Origin: Candidatus Woesearchaeota archaeon
GTDB lineage: Archaea; Nanobdellota; Nanobdellia; Woesearchaeales; JAFGUC01
Direction of reading: 5' to 3'
DNA: 64,000 nucleotides
NCBI GenBank assembly: GCA_016938695.1
Contig: JAFGUC010000043.1
Span: 55,213-119,212 of the forward strand
Below are positions 26,909-37,017 of the stretch, one piece after another. Made by a program: the position numbers and the translations under genes. The notes beneath the pieces were generated by a model. It was not told where the DNA came from. It saw only the letters and a list, made by a program, of their open reading frames with translations, and made no database searches. Within the stretch, counting starts at the first letter, position 1. Each line of letters starts with the position of its first letter.

Positions 26909-27559
26909 CTAAAGTCTGGAAATTATACCTTTAATATCCTCATGTATTGCCTCTCTAGGTCTTAGAGAACCATTTGAATCACATTTAAGCAAATGCCAAT
27001 TATTGTACAATCCAGATAATTCTCGATAAACATTCATTGCACGCATAAGATGTGAATTATCCTTTTCATGGATGTCTTCACGACCCCTATGTTCAACGGA
27101 TTTTTCAACAACAGAGTAATCAGCATCTAAAACAAGAACCAAATCTGGTCTAGGAATCTTATTCAAATCAAATTCTAACGTATCAAGCCACCGATAAAAT
27201 TCCTTTCTCTCTTCAAATGATTCTATGTTTGAACCTTGATGTGCCAAGGCACTTGAAACATAACGATCAAGTAAAACAACATTATCATCATCAAGCCAAG
27301 ACTGAATAAGAGAAGCCTTTTCATCACGATTTCCTGAATAAAGAAATGCTGAAAATTTGTATGGAACTTGTGATAAATTACCAAATTTTCCTTGAAGATA
27401 ATCATCAACTAAATTACCGTAAAAGCCTTCACCATGAGTTGGAAAATGAAGACTTTGCACCTTCTTTTCCAATCCTTCAAAATACTGCCGTAATAATTGC
27501 AATTGAGTACTTTTTCCAATACCGTCAACCCCTTCTATAACAATTAATTTTCCAACCAT
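26909..27559 (-). CDS. tmk: Thymidylate kinase
   Basis: 216 residues. P-loop IEGVDGIGKSTQ at residues about 8-19, the DRY motif in LLDRYVSSALAHQG, and RPDLVLVLDADY before the lid region HRGREDIHEK. It phosphorylates dTMP to dTDP for DNA synthesis. Length and motif order fit the standard family. It lies upstream of tRNA-His on the same strand and divergent from the glycosyltransferase operon. Confidence 0.92.
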   Translation of the reverse strand: MVGKLIVIEGVDGIGKSTQLQLLRQYFEGLEKKVQSLHFPTHGEGFYGNLVDDYLQGKFGNLSQVPYKFSAFLYSGNRDEKASLIQSWLDDDNVVLLDRYVSSALAHQGSNIESFEERKEFYRWLDTLEFDLNKIPRPDLVLVLDADYSVVEKSVEHRGREDIHEKDNSHLMRAMNVYRELSGLYNNWHLLKCDSNGSLRPREAIHEDIKGIISRL

Positions 27560-27644
27560 GAAAAAAAGAAAACTACATCAATTTTTTAAATTTTCTTAAA
27601 AATGCCCTTAAATTTATATACTCTAAATCAAAAAAACAAATAAA

Positions 27645-28874
27645 ATGCAAAAATACGACCTATTTACAATATCAATGTTGTTTTTCTTCCTATTTATTGC
27701 AGTAGTATATCTAATAACTTTTCTAGAAAACAAAAATAAGATCAAAAGTCCAAAAATCAAGAATTACCCTAAAATTTCAATTTTAGTTCCAGCATACAAT
27801 GAAGAAAAAACCATAGAAAAAACAATTAATTCACTCATTAAACAAAATTATCCAAAGGATAAATTTGAAATCATTGTAATAGACAATAATTCTACTGACA
27901 AAACATTAGAGATTGCTAAAAAATACAAAAACATAATTATAATATCTGAAAAAAAGCCTGGAAAAGGTTGTGCTATGAATGCAGGATTAAGAGCAGCAAC
28001 AGGAGATATTATTGGTGCACTAGATTCTGATTCATTTGTTTTACCTAACGCATTAAAACGAATGGCAGCACATTTTGAAGACCCCGAAATTACATCTGTC
28101 ACACCATCAATAAAAGTATGGGGAGCAAATACATGGCTAGAAAAAGTCCAGCACTTAGAATATTTATCTGGTGCAATTTTTAGAAAACTTTTTGCATTAC
28201 TAGGTGGAATCCCAATTACTGCAGGACCATTAACACTGTACAGAAAAGAATTCTTAAAAAAAACAGGAGGATGGGATGAAAAGACACTTGGCGAAGACAT
28301 TGAACTATGTTTAAGAGTAGAAAGTAAATTTGGAAAAAACGATAACGCAATAGATGTAAATGTATATACTACACCTGTAAACAATCTAAAAGATTTATAC
28401 AATCAAAGACTTAGATGGTATAGAGGATTTATTGATAATATCTACAAATATAGACATTTATTTTCAAAAAAACACGGAAATTTTGGATTATTTATTTTAC
28501 CTGTTTCAGTACTAGTTATTATTTTCGGTGGCTCAATGACCATATATGGAATTTATCAAGTCCTGAAAAATTTAATAAAGTTTATACAAAATTTAATATT
28601 ATACGAATTCAACTTAGAAAAATTATTTGATTTTAATTTCGACCCATATTTTTTAAATATTGATGCAATTACAATAACAACAGGATTATTGTTAATAATT
28701 GGAATAACATTTTTAATATTAGCACAAAAACACTCTGAGGAAAAACAACCATGGATAACAGCATTAATTTATTTCATGCTAACATATTCAATAATGTACA
28801 CAACATTATGGACTATCACAATATTTTATAAAATAACAAAAAGAAAAATAAGATGGGGAGGCCGATACATATGA
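27645..28874 (+). CDS. Membrane GT2 glycosyltransferase
   Basis: 409 residues. One N-terminal membrane segment (about 10-28), then a GT2 domain with ISILVPAYNEE, ALDSDSF (DxD), a GEDIELCLR acceptor motif and QRLRWYRG (QxxRW, as in processive enzymes). Two or three C-terminal membrane segments follow. This BcsA/hyaluronan-synthase-like layout suits synthesis or export of a surface polysaccharide or a lipid-linked glycan. It is the first gene of a four-gene unit joined by ATGA and nested overlaps. Confidence 0.88.
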   Translation: MQKYDLFTISMLFFFLFIAVVYLITFLENKNKIKSPKIKNYPKISILVPAYNEEKTIEKTINSLIKQNYPKDKFEIIVIDNNSTDKTLEIAKKYKNIIIISEKKPGKGCAMNAGLRAATGDIIGALDSDSFVLPNALKRMAAHFEDPEITSVTPSIKVWGANTWLEKVQHLEYLSGAIFRKLFALLGGIPITAGPLTLYRKEFLKKTGGWDEKTLGEDIELCLRVESKFGKNDNAIDVNVYTTPVNNLKDLYNQRLRWYRGFIDNIYKYRHLFSKKHGNFGLFILPVSVLVIIFGGSMTIYGIYQVLKNLIKFIQNLILYEFNLEKLFDFNFDPYFLNIDAITITTGLLLIIGITFLILAQKHSEEKQPWITALIYFMLTYSIMYTTLWTITIFYKITKRKIRWGGRYI

Positions 28875-29551
28875 CCAAAAAAATTACACTATCAAGATTT
28901 CTAGCAGCGTTTGCAATAACTGCTCTCATATTCTTTGCAGGAATAACAACAAGTAATTACATCAACAATCAAAGAACAAATACAATTGAACTACTACAAC
29001 AAGACTATACAATGAACTTACAAGGAGTTCAAATAGAATACGACTTATTAAAAGAGAATCCTTGTGAAAGATTTAATTCAACTGAAATGACTTTAGAATT
29101 ATGGAAAATAGGAACAAAACTAACATATTTAGAATCAAAACTAGGTCCTAAAGATCCATACGTAAAATCATTAAAAGAAAATTATCATCTACTGTCAATT
29201 CGCCATTGGATGTTTATGAAAGAAGCAAGTGCAAAATGTAACACATCAATCGATAATATAATTTACTTCTATTCCGATAATGAACTGTGCCCAGATTGTG
29301 AAGAACAAGGAAATATTTTAACATACATTCATAAAAATTATCCTGTTTTCAATATCTACTCGTTTGATTCAGAAATTGACAATCCTGCTATTCGAACAAT
29401 GAAAACAATATTTAATATTAAATACACACCAAGTATTGTAATCGATGGAGTTACATACGAAGGATTTCAATCTAAAAAAGATTTGTTAACAATCTTATAT
29501 CCAATAATAAATAGATCAGGATATCTTGAAGAAAATGTTCAATCAAATTAG
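28871..29551 (+). CDS. Membrane-anchored thioredoxin-like protein with CPDC
   Basis: 226 residues from the ATG at 28871, which overlaps the upstream stop as ATGA; an in-frame ATG at 28853 is less likely. One N-terminal membrane anchor (about residues 7-26) is followed by a helical region and a thioredoxin-like domain with active-site-like CPDC in NELCPDCEEQG and the cis-Pro segment YTPSIVIDG. It probably faces outside and handles disulfides. Its place inside a glycosyltransferase operon suggests it acts on the surface glycoproteins made by the same cell. Confidence 0.75.
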   Translation: MTKKITLSRFLAAFAITALIFFAGITTSNYINNQRTNTIELLQQDYTMNLQGVQIEYDLLKENPCERFNSTEMTLELWKIGTKLTYLESKLGPKDPYVKSLKENYHLLSIRHWMFMKEASAKCNTSIDNIIYFYSDNELCPDCEEQGNILTYIHKNYPVFNIYSFDSEIDNPAIRTMKTIFNIKYTPSIVIDGVTYEGFQSKKDLLTILYPIINRSGYLEENVQSN

Positions 29552-30224
29552 CATAATAATCCCTGCATATAACGAGAGCAAGCTAATTGCTCAAAACGTT
29601 AAAAAAGTTGAAGAATTTTGTAAAAAAAATTTCAAAAAATACGAAATAATAGTTGTCGATGATGGATCAAAAGATAACACTGTTAAAAATATTCCAAATA
29701 ATAAAAATATAATTATTCTTGAAAATAAAATAAACAGGGGCAAAGGTTACTCTGTTAAAAAAGGAATGCTATCATCAAGATATGATCCAGCATTATTTAT
29801 GGATGCAGACCTTTCAACATCATTAGAAGATATTATAAAATTCATGCAAATTCAAAACAAAGCAGACATAATAATTGGTTCAAGAGATACAAAAGATGCA
29901 AATGTAACACAGTATCAACCATTTTTTAGAAGAATAGGAAGTAAAACCCTAAAAGGAATAGCAACAATTATTCTTCCAATAAAAGTTCAAGATTCTCAAT
30001 GCGGATTTAAATTATTTAATAAAAGAGCTAAAAAATTATTTATCAAACAAAAAATCATCGGATTTGCATTTGATATGGAATTACTTTGGCTTGCAAAAAA
30101 ATACAAATTAACTGTACTAGAAAAAGGAGTAACTTGGAAAAATAATAAAGACAGCAAAGTTAATATAATTAAAGACTCAATTAAATTTTTAATAGATGCA
30201 ATAAAGATAAGACTTAGAATATGA
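29526..30224 (+). CDS. GT2 glycosyltransferase, dolichyl-phosphate glucosyl/mannosyltransferase type
   Basis: 232 residues (start at 29526, or the ATG at 29535). GT2 domain with SIIIPAYNES, IVVDDGSKDNT, FMDADLSTSLED (DxD) and SQCGFKLFNK, the pattern of ALG5/DPM1-like enzymes. It makes a polyprenyl-phosphate-linked sugar on the cytoplasmic face. There are no clear membrane segments. It overlaps the preceding thioredoxin-like gene by 26 bp and the next GT-C gene by 4 bp (ATGA), so all are co-translated. The product is likely the donor for the GT-C enzyme that follows. Confidence 0.88.
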   Translation: MKKMFNQISIIIPAYNESKLIAQNVKKVEEFCKKNFKKYEIIVVDDGSKDNTVKNIPNNKNIIILENKINRGKGYSVKKGMLSSRYDPALFMDADLSTSLEDIIKFMQIQNKADIIIGSRDTKDANVTQYQPFFRRIGSKTLKGIATIILPIKVQDSQCGFKLFNKRAKKLFIKQKIIGFAFDMELLWLAKKYKLTVLEKGVTWKNNKDSKVNIIKDSIKFLIDAIKIRLRI

Positions 30225-31678
30225 AAAAAGAAAATAGAATCATAACAATTGGACTATTCACATTGCTTCTTATTTATTTTTTCTATCAACATACAAAAGG
30301 AATATTCTGGGATTTTTGCGCATATGAACTAAACGCTAGATATTGGCTAGGTCAAACACAATATTTTGAATTCTTTCGACCACCATTAACTCAAATATTG
30401 CTAACATTTATTGAAAGATTATTTCTGACTAAATATTTATTTATTATAATCAACATAGCTTTATTCACAACAGCATTAACATATTTAGCAAATGCAATCA
30501 ACAATTATTTAAAAGAAGAATTAACAAAAACAGATTATCTGCTGTTAGGATTCATTACACCATATTTTTTCCTGAATGCATTAATTGCAGGAAGTGAATT
30601 ACTGTCATTAACAATTCTAATATTTTTCATAGCACAAATAATAAAAGAATTAAATACCACAAATAAAAAGATAAGTGTTGCAGGAATAATCTTTGGATTA
30701 TTATTTCTTGCGAGGTATACAAACTTTTATTTTGTAATTTTTCTATTCATCACAAAAAAACCAATAGAAATATTCAAAAGATTTTTTTGGAGTTTTGTTA
30801 TTGTTTTTCCATGGTTATTATATAATTTCATCAAAACAGGAAATTGGTTCACAAGTATAGTAAGTAGTCTTGCAAACAATATACTATTTAGAATAGAATT
30901 AATGCAACCAATAAATGTCTCACATTTACTTCAATTACTATCAATTACAACAATTGTTGCAATCATTGGATTATTCTTGCTATTCTCGAAAAAACATCAA
31001 ATAAAAAAGAAGATGGTAATTGCAACAATGATTATCGTTGTTGGATTAATAACATTTTATAGCTACAAAAATACTCCACTAAAAAGTTCAAGATATCTAT
31101 TCAATATAATTTTCCCAGTTGCATTCTTTTTCAGTATTGCCATAACTAGATTGTCGTCAAAGATAAAATTCAAATATGCAAATATTGCAATTACAATATT
31201 AATCTTGATTCCAAATCTTCTAGCAATGGGGTATATAGAAGCAAACGAGGAATTGTACCTAAACAAAATTAAATATCAAGATGCAGCAGATAAAATAAAG
31301 GAATTAAATCTAACACATTGTTCAATTAGATCAGAAGAATGGATCTTTTTAGATTATTTTGGAGTTCCTGGAAAAAATGCATACGAAAACAATTCAATCA
31401 TCAAACATATGGAACAAGATGAGATTGTTGTAAGTTTCAACAAAAAATACAATCTTCCAATTATTTATGAATCAAACCAATATACAATATACGGAACAAT
31501 GCCCAAAGAAGAATTTGACTGTAAAAGTACTTTTGGCCTTGATGAGACATATCTTAATTACATCAGAAGAATAAGATACATAGAAAATAAAATAATAATA
31601 AACACAGACCCCTGCGTCACATTATTTAGAGAACACAAATTTCTCCAAAAGGTCTGTAATGTAACTAATTTCTATTAA
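30221..31678 (+). CDS. GT-C-type integral membrane glycosyltransferase
   Basis: 485 residues with roughly ten hydrophobic segments and an extracytoplasmic C-terminal part (residues about 350-485). The first loop holds FWDFCAYELNARYW, with an acidic residue in the place of the GT-C catalytic Asp, and FFRPPLTQ, typical of ArnT/PMT-like (GT39/GT83-like) enzymes. It would use the polyprenyl-phosphate sugar from the preceding gene. ATGA overlap with that gene. The acceptor is unknown; the large N-glycosylation-sequon-rich protein just downstream is a natural candidate. Confidence 0.75.
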   Translation: MKKENRIITIGLFTLLLIYFFYQHTKGIFWDFCAYELNARYWLGQTQYFEFFRPPLTQILLTFIERLFLTKYLFIIINIALFTTALTYLANAINNYLKEELTKTDYLLLGFITPYFFLNALIAGSELLSLTILIFFIAQIIKELNTTNKKISVAGIIFGLLFLARYTNFYFVIFLFITKKPIEIFKRFFWSFVIVFPWLLYNFIKTGNWFTSIVSSLANNILFRIELMQPINVSHLLQLLSITTIVAIIGLFLLFSKKHQIKKKMVIATMIIVVGLITFYSYKNTPLKSSRYLFNIIFPVAFFFSIAITRLSSKIKFKYANIAITILILIPNLLAMGYIEANEELYLNKIKYQDAADKIKELNLTHCSIRSEEWIFLDYFGVPGKNAYENNSIIKHMEQDEIVVSFNKKYNLPIIYESNQYTIYGTMPKEEFDCKSTFGLDETYLNYIRRIRYIENKIIINTDPCVTLFREHKFLQKVCNVTNFY

Positions 31679-31760
31679 AATCAAGTTTTCAACACAGATA
31701 AATTTAAATACTAACTTTCTTTTCATTTATAAATAGTTAAAAGGGTAGTAGACTTGTATT

Positions 31761-34700
31761 ATGGTAGGTAAAAAGAGGAGTTTGAGTATAGTAGTTCTAG
31801 TGTTATTTTTACTAAATATAGCTATAGCATCTGCTATAATAACTCCTGTTAATCCAACAAATAATGCAGTAATTGGATCAAATTCTCAATTAATCTTTAA
31901 CATAACAAGTTTCCAAAATACAAATATTACCGCTAAGCTATTACCTTCAACTTTAATAGGATATAACGCATCTACAGGGTTTGTCCAATATAAGATATTC
32001 TTTAATATTTCAGCAGTCGAAGATGGTTATTACAACATATCAATAAATGCAAGTAATTCTACAACCTACCAAAATTACACAATTAGAAATGTATACGTTG
32101 ATTCGCACACACCAAATATTACAAGTACAACATTCAATAACACCATAGTTGGTAAAAGAGTTTTCAATAATGGATCACAATATAATTTATCAATAACAAT
32201 CGATGAAAATTCAACAATACAGTTTGTAAGTGCAAATACTACTGTCATGCCAAATACAACATTGACATGGAACAGCAGCACAGATATCTGGAAAACAATT
32301 CTCACAATAACAGGAAATCTTGTTTCAAACAATCTAAAAATATTAGTAAAAGATTTAGCAAACAAAACAGATATTGTGCAAATACCATTCTTTATCGACT
32401 ACGAAGGTCCTACCATAATTGCAAATACTATCCCGAATGCAACAGACATTAGTAGTCCTACTTTTATTTACACTGACAATGTTATTGACATAAATATATC
32501 TGATGATACAAACATATCTAGCTACGTAATTTATCTAGACGATACAAGAGTTTCAAACGCAACAAATGAACAAGATGAATACATAGTAAACAAAGCACTT
32601 AACGAAAATGTTGGATACCATAATATTACAATAATTGCAACTGACATTATGAATAAAACGTCAACTCATGAACAATTATTTTACTGGTGGTATGGCCCAT
32701 CATCAACAACATATCTTCATGATTGGACACTAAGTACAAATAATACAAATCCTGATGTGACAACAGTTTATTTCTCATTTGTAATTGGCGAAACATATTC
32801 AAAAATAAATAGTCAAATTTTACCAGGAGCATCTCTATGTCAAAATGATGCCTGTGCTATAAGTATCAATTCTTCAAACAATTATATTGAATATTTTATT
32901 CCTGCTGGAAATTTCTTAGAATTTAATTGGAACAAAACAATCAATGTTACATTCGACAACCACACGTATAACTCAGATATATTAATGCAACAAATTGAAG
33001 GAAATTATACTACTACAATCAAATCATTAATCTATATCAATGAAAAAATAAATAAAACTCCATTCATTAGAAATAGTTCAAAATATGCAGGAATTGAAAG
33101 TTTTAAAGGAAATTTTGCAAATACTTCATTATACACAGACATATTCTATTTTCCAGATGTTAATGATTTACAAACAAAAATACGATTAAATCAATCCAAC
33201 TCTTGTCCTGCTACAGAATATTTAGCAAACAGTACAACTGCATGTTACAAAGTAGTCAATAACTTAACAAAAGTTTACGTTCCTAAAATGGGAATAATAA
33301 CTGCAAACCTTGATAACATTCCTCCAAGGATTACAAAAAATTATCCAGAATCTACACACAATGATTCTATTGGACTTAACATTAATTTTTCAACTACAGA
33401 AGAATCAATATGTAATGCAACAATAAAACAAGGAAACATAACACTATACACTTTAAGCATGAATCAGTTATCAAATAATTCATTTGATACTGAATTCTAT
33501 TATTCATTTGCAAATACATTTTTTGACAATGGCGATTATAACTTAACAATTGGATGTAAAGATATATACTATAATAGTAACACAACAATCTACACTTTTA
33601 CAATATACGATTCAACAAAACCAGAGATTACAATTATATCTCCGACTGCAACACAATACAAAACAACAAATGACAATTCATACACTGTTCCAATTAGTAT
33701 AGCAACTAATGAATTTTGTTCAAAAATCTACTACACTATTGGAGCTGGAAGTGACTGGACACTTATTGGTGAAAATACAACTAATACTACAGCAACAGTA
33801 AGAAAAGCAACTGGAACATTTTTATTCAGAGTATATGCTATTGATTATGCAGGAAATGGACAAGAAAAAAGCATAACGTTCTCAGTCGACGCAAGTATTG
33901 CTACATCAGATACTATAACAACATCTACAAAAACAACAGGAATTATTGTAACAGATATTACCAACTTAACAACAACTAAAACAAAAAGTCAGACGTGGTA
34001 TTCAATAAAAGAAGGAGATACAAAGACTTTACTTCTAGATAATCCTCTTTTTGATTTAATAAAAATTGTTTTCACACCTACAAGAAATATAAGTTTACTA
34101 AAAATAACTGTAAAACTACTTGATAAAGAACCAATCAAATTACCCGAAGATCACAAGTTATACCAAGTCTACCAAATATCAGAATTAGCAACAAACTATT
34201 CTGCAGAAAGCCCAGAATTCACATTCAGAATTAAAAACTCATGGATCAATTATAATAACATTGAAAATGTTACAATCTCAACATATAATAACAACTGGAC
34301 AGATGTAGAAATAACTAAACTTGGACAAGATTTAACATACACAACATATAAAACAACACTCGAAAAAATTCCAGAATATCTTGCAATAACCGGAATCCCT
34401 GTTCAACCAATTATTGAAAAACCAACAATAACAAACATAACAATTGATGATAACAAAACAAAACAAAATAACACACCAATAATTAATGATGATATTTCTG
34501 AAACAGTTCCTCAGAAAAAAAATCCAATCATACCAATCATTATTTCAATTTTAACAATCGCAGGATTATTTGGTGCTGGACTATATTCATACAAAACAAT
34601 AAAAATTCCTGTTTTGAAATATGAAGATCTAACAAAAGATGAAAAAACTAAAATCAAAGAATTTATTTCGATAAGATTAAGCACAGGAGAACCAATACAT

Positions 34701-34919
34701 AAAATTGAAACAGAACTAATAAATAAAGGTTGGTCTCAAGACATAGTCGATAAAATAACGAAAACTGTAAATGTTCCAAAACGAAAAGAAGAAGAGTTAA
34801 GAGAATTCGTTGAAAAAATGCTTAAGCTTCATAATATTTCTAAAAGTGACATCCAACAATCATTAGTAAACGTAGGATGGCAACCAGAAGTCATAGAAGA
34901 AATAATGAAAGAATATTAA
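31761..34919 (+). CDS. Large secreted/surface protein with C-terminal membrane anchor and cytoplasmic tail
   Basis: 1052 residues. Signal peptide at residues 1-24 (MVGKKRSLSIVVLVLFLLNI, then AIASA). The ectodomain is beta-rich, low in Lys and packed with N-x-S/T sequons, with repeated Ig-like modules (for example DSTKPEITIISPTATQYK). A membrane segment near residues 920-945 (IIPIIISILTIAGLFGAGLY) is followed by a cytoplasmic tail of about 100 residues. The tail holds two similar helical repeats, each with a GW core (INKGWSQDIVDKI and VNVGWQPEVIEEI). This looks like a surface glycoprotein. A TATA box TTTATAAATA lies about 26-35 bp upstream, so the mRNA is probably leaderless. Confidence 0.82.
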   Translation: MVGKKRSLSIVVLVLFLLNIAIASAIITPVNPTNNAVIGSNSQLIFNITSFQNTNITAKLLPSTLIGYNASTGFVQYKIFFNISAVEDGYYNISINASNSTTYQNYTIRNVYVDSHTPNITSTTFNNTIVGKRVFNNGSQYNLSITIDENSTIQFVSANTTVMPNTTLTWNSSTDIWKTILTITGNLVSNNLKILVKDLANKTDIVQIPFFIDYEGPTIIANTIPNATDISSPTFIYTDNVIDINISDDTNISSYVIYLDDTRVSNATNEQDEYIVNKALNENVGYHNITIIATDIMNKTSTHEQLFYWWYGPSSTTYLHDWTLSTNNTNPDVTTVYFSFVIGETYSKINSQILPGASLCQNDACAISINSSNNYIEYFIPAGNFLEFNWNKTINVTFDNHTYNSDILMQQIEGNYTTTIKSLIYINEKINKTPFIRNSSKYAGIESFKGNFANTSLYTDIFYFPDVNDLQTKIRLNQSNSCPATEYLANSTTACYKVVNNLTKVYVPKMGIITANLDNIPPRITKNYPESTHNDSIGLNINFSTTEESICNATIKQGNITLYTLSMNQLSNNSFDTEFYYSFANTFFDNGDYNLTIGCKDIYYNSNTTIYTFTIYDSTKPEITIISPTATQYKTTNDNSYTVPISIATNEFCSKIYYTIGAGSDWTLIGENTTNTTATVRKATGTFLFRVYAIDYAGNGQEKSITFSVDASIATSDTITTSTKTTGIIVTDITNLTTTKTKSQTWYSIKEGDTKTLLLDNPLFDLIKIVFTPTRNISLLKITVKLLDKEPIKLPEDHKLYQVYQISELATNYSAESPEFTFRIKNSWINYNNIENVTISTYNNNWTDVEITKLGQDLTYTTYKTTLEKIPEYLAITGIPVQPIIEKPTITNITIDDNKTKQNNTPIINDDISETVPQKKNPIIPIIISILTIAGLFGAGLYSYKTIKIPVLKYEDLTKDEKTKIKEFISIRLSTGEPIHKIETELINKGWSQDIVDKITKTVNVPKRKEEELREFVEKMLKLHNISKSDIQQSLVNVGWQPEVIEEIMKEY

Positions 34920-34923
34920 AAAA

Positions 34924-35382
34924 CTATTTTCGCATTTTCTGTTTAATAATATCTCCCAAAGTTAATCCATCTGAATTTGAAGAAGTAACCACATCATCAC
35001 TTTTCTTATCTTCAGACAACAAATTAATCTTTAAGATTCTCTGTATCTTTCTTGCTAAAGTCAAATCAATATGTGCACCCGATGATTCAATCTTATGTAT
35101 TGTTGATGCTTTTTCAGATAACATTTTTGCAAGATCTTCTTGCTTTATTCCTAAAGATTCACGCTTTTGTTTAATCAAAACTCCAGCATTAGATTTCACA
35201 ACAATATTATCATCAGGATTAACATATGCACGTTTAACATACGTAGAACGATTAAACGATTTAGGAATTGATTTTACTGAAGAACCAAATCTAGAACAAT
35301 CAAAACATACATTCATCAAAACGCCTTCAATTTGAACCTTTTTTAATGATTCAACCGTTTTACCACACATATCGCATTGCAT
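34924..35382 (-). CDS. mbf1: Multiprotein bridging factor 1 homologue
   Basis: About 152 residues from the ATG at 35382 (MQCDMCGK). N-terminal zinc ribbon (Cys-x2-Cys in CDMCGK, second pair in NVCFDCSRF), then a Xre-type helix-turn-helix (LIKQKRESLGIKQEDLAKML, residues about 70-125). This is the archaeal MBF1 layout. MBF1 binds the ribosome and influences transcription or translation fidelity. The stop faces the surface protein stop across 4 bp. Confidence 0.9.
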   Translation of the reverse strand: MQCDMCGKTVESLKKVQIEGVLMNVCFDCSRFGSSVKSIPKSFNRSTYVKRAYVNPDDNIVVKSNAGVLIKQKRESLGIKQEDLAKMLSEKASTIHKIESSGAHIDLTLARKIQRILKINLLSEDKKSDDVVTSSNSDGLTLGDIIKQKMRK

Positions 35383-35416
35383 AATATGATAAAGAAAATT
35401 CAATATTTAAAAGTTT

Positions 35417-36973
35417 TTACAAATCTAACTTTATTTTCTTGGTTTCAGCATGTTCTTTATTAAATTTGGAACGAACCGAAGTTACATAATCATGGAATTT
35501 AGGAATTTTAACAGGTACAGGAAATTTCAAAAAAGTACTTGAAATTATTGCTTCTCCCTTATCTAATGATGCAATTGTCCTTGAATCTCTAGACAAATCT
35601 TGACTTGCACTCTCAATTATTGCTTGTCGCTCATTACCCATTTCTAGACCTAAAATTATCTTCGTATTAAGATTTGCAAGAATAGGTTTAGGAATTAATG
35701 AAGGCAATTGCGTTATTGCAAATAATCCAACTTTAAACTTTCGTCCTTCTCTTGCCAAAGTTTCAAAAATATTTCCACCTGATTCAATAATATCTTTTCC
35801 CAAAACACGTGGTGCTTCTTCTAGAACAACAGAAATATTTGGAGCATCGTCTAATTTACCAGACATCTTCAATTCTTTATGTTTTGAAAAAATTTCAGAA
35901 GTAATAATAGAACCAATTAAAATCTCCGCCGAACCCGATAAACTTGAAGTATCAATTACAACAGATTTCCCTGATTCAAGTAACAAAACTAAATCTTTTA
36001 TTGCAGATTCAGATGAATTAAAAACAAAAATCCCAGATGAAACTAGATTATCACCAACAACAGACATATTCAATAAATATTGAATCTTCCTCTTCAAAAC
36101 ATTAATTGTTCCATCATTAAAAGAATTCATTTGCTGAGATTTTAATGTCTCTCCCAAAAGTAAGTATTCAATCCATTTTTCTTTAAAGTCTCTGTAATAA
36201 GAATACATTAACTGAACTTGAGGATCTGATAAATTTAGCGCACCTCTAAAATGTCCTGGTCGTATTGAAGAAATATTAATTCGTAAAGTATTTTGCCCAG
36301 GAGGAACATTTTGTGGAGTATAATAACTAACCAAATCTTTTGCCAAAGGATGATCTTTTAACCCTATTGAATTTCTACCATAATATTCATCATGAGGATC
36401 TAAAATCAAGAAAGCACAATTCTTGTCAATTGAATCAAACAAGATACAACTAGTTAAATTAGACTTTCCTTTCCCAGTAGAAGCACAAACCAGAACATGC
36501 TCACTCAAAATTTTATCAGTAGGAATTCCAACATTAATATCTAAAACTTTATCTCCAGATCTAATCTTTCCCAAAAAAATAGAATCTCTAGTCATATTAA
36601 AAAAATTCAAATCTTCATTGCTTAACTCATAAACATAAGAAAAAAAATCAGGCAAAGTTTTAGGAACCTTAAAATCATAATTATTAATCTTAAACAAAAT
36701 TTTTGCATGTGCAACTTTATAATTTCTTAGTTCGTCATCTAAAAATTGTATTGTAGAATCTCTTTCCAAAAAAAGTCCACTTGACAATTCAAGATTTTGT
36801 TGAGATATTTGTGATGAATACTCAATATCAAAAACTTGCAGAATATCAACGGAATAATTTGAATTAACAACAAGCAACTCACCTAATTGGACGTGCTCTT
36901 TATCCTTGATACGTATTAAAATATCATCAAATTTACCAGAAACTATCTGACCTTTTACCTTACGTTCTCCCAT
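35417..36973 (-). CDS. herA: HerA-type ATPase/helicase
   Basis: 518 residues from the ATG at 36973; the frame also has a TTG two codons upstream. An N-terminal HAS-barrel-like region is followed by an FtsK/HerA ATPase with Walker [23 protein letters not shown], Walker [11 protein letters not shown] and the TQLPSLIPK motif. HerA works with the nuclease NurA and with Mre11-Rad50 in DNA end resection. NurA is not adjacent here. Mre11 is 11 kb away and Rad50 is not in the window. Upstream on the same strand are a PIN-domain and an HTH protein. Confidence 0.88.
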   Translation of the reverse strand: MGERKVKGQIVSGKFDDILIRIKDKEHVQLGELLVVNSNYSVDILQVFDIEYSSQISQQNLELSSGLFLERDSTIQFLDDELRNYKVAHAKILFKINNYDFKVPKTLPDFFSYVYELSNEDLNFFNMTRDSIFLGKIRSGDKVLDINVGIPTDKILSEHVLVCASTGKGKSNLTSCILFDSIDKNCAFLILDPHDEYYGRNSIGLKDHPLAKDLVSYYTPQNVPPGQNTLRINISSIRPGHFRGALNLSDPQVQLMYSYYRDFKEKWIEYLLLGETLKSQQMNSFNDGTINVLKRKIQYLLNMSVVGDNLVSSGIFVFNSSESAIKDLVLLLESGKSVVIDTSSLSGSAEILIGSIITSEIFSKHKELKMSGKLDDAPNISVVLEEAPRVLGKDIIESGGNIFETLAREGRKFKVGLFAITQLPSLIPKPILANLNTKIILGLEMGNERQAIIESASQDLSRDSRTIASLDKGEAIISSTFLKFPVPVKIPKFHDYVTSVRSKFNKEHAETKKIKLDL

Positions 36974-37017
36974 AATCAAGAAATTTGTAGCAGTATTTAA
37001 TAAATTTACTGTTTATT

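Noticed and set aside
34877..35335. Plus-strand frame over the MBF1 gene
   Set aside because: Antisense to a clear MBF1 with zinc ribbon and HTH; no ribosome site or conserved motif.
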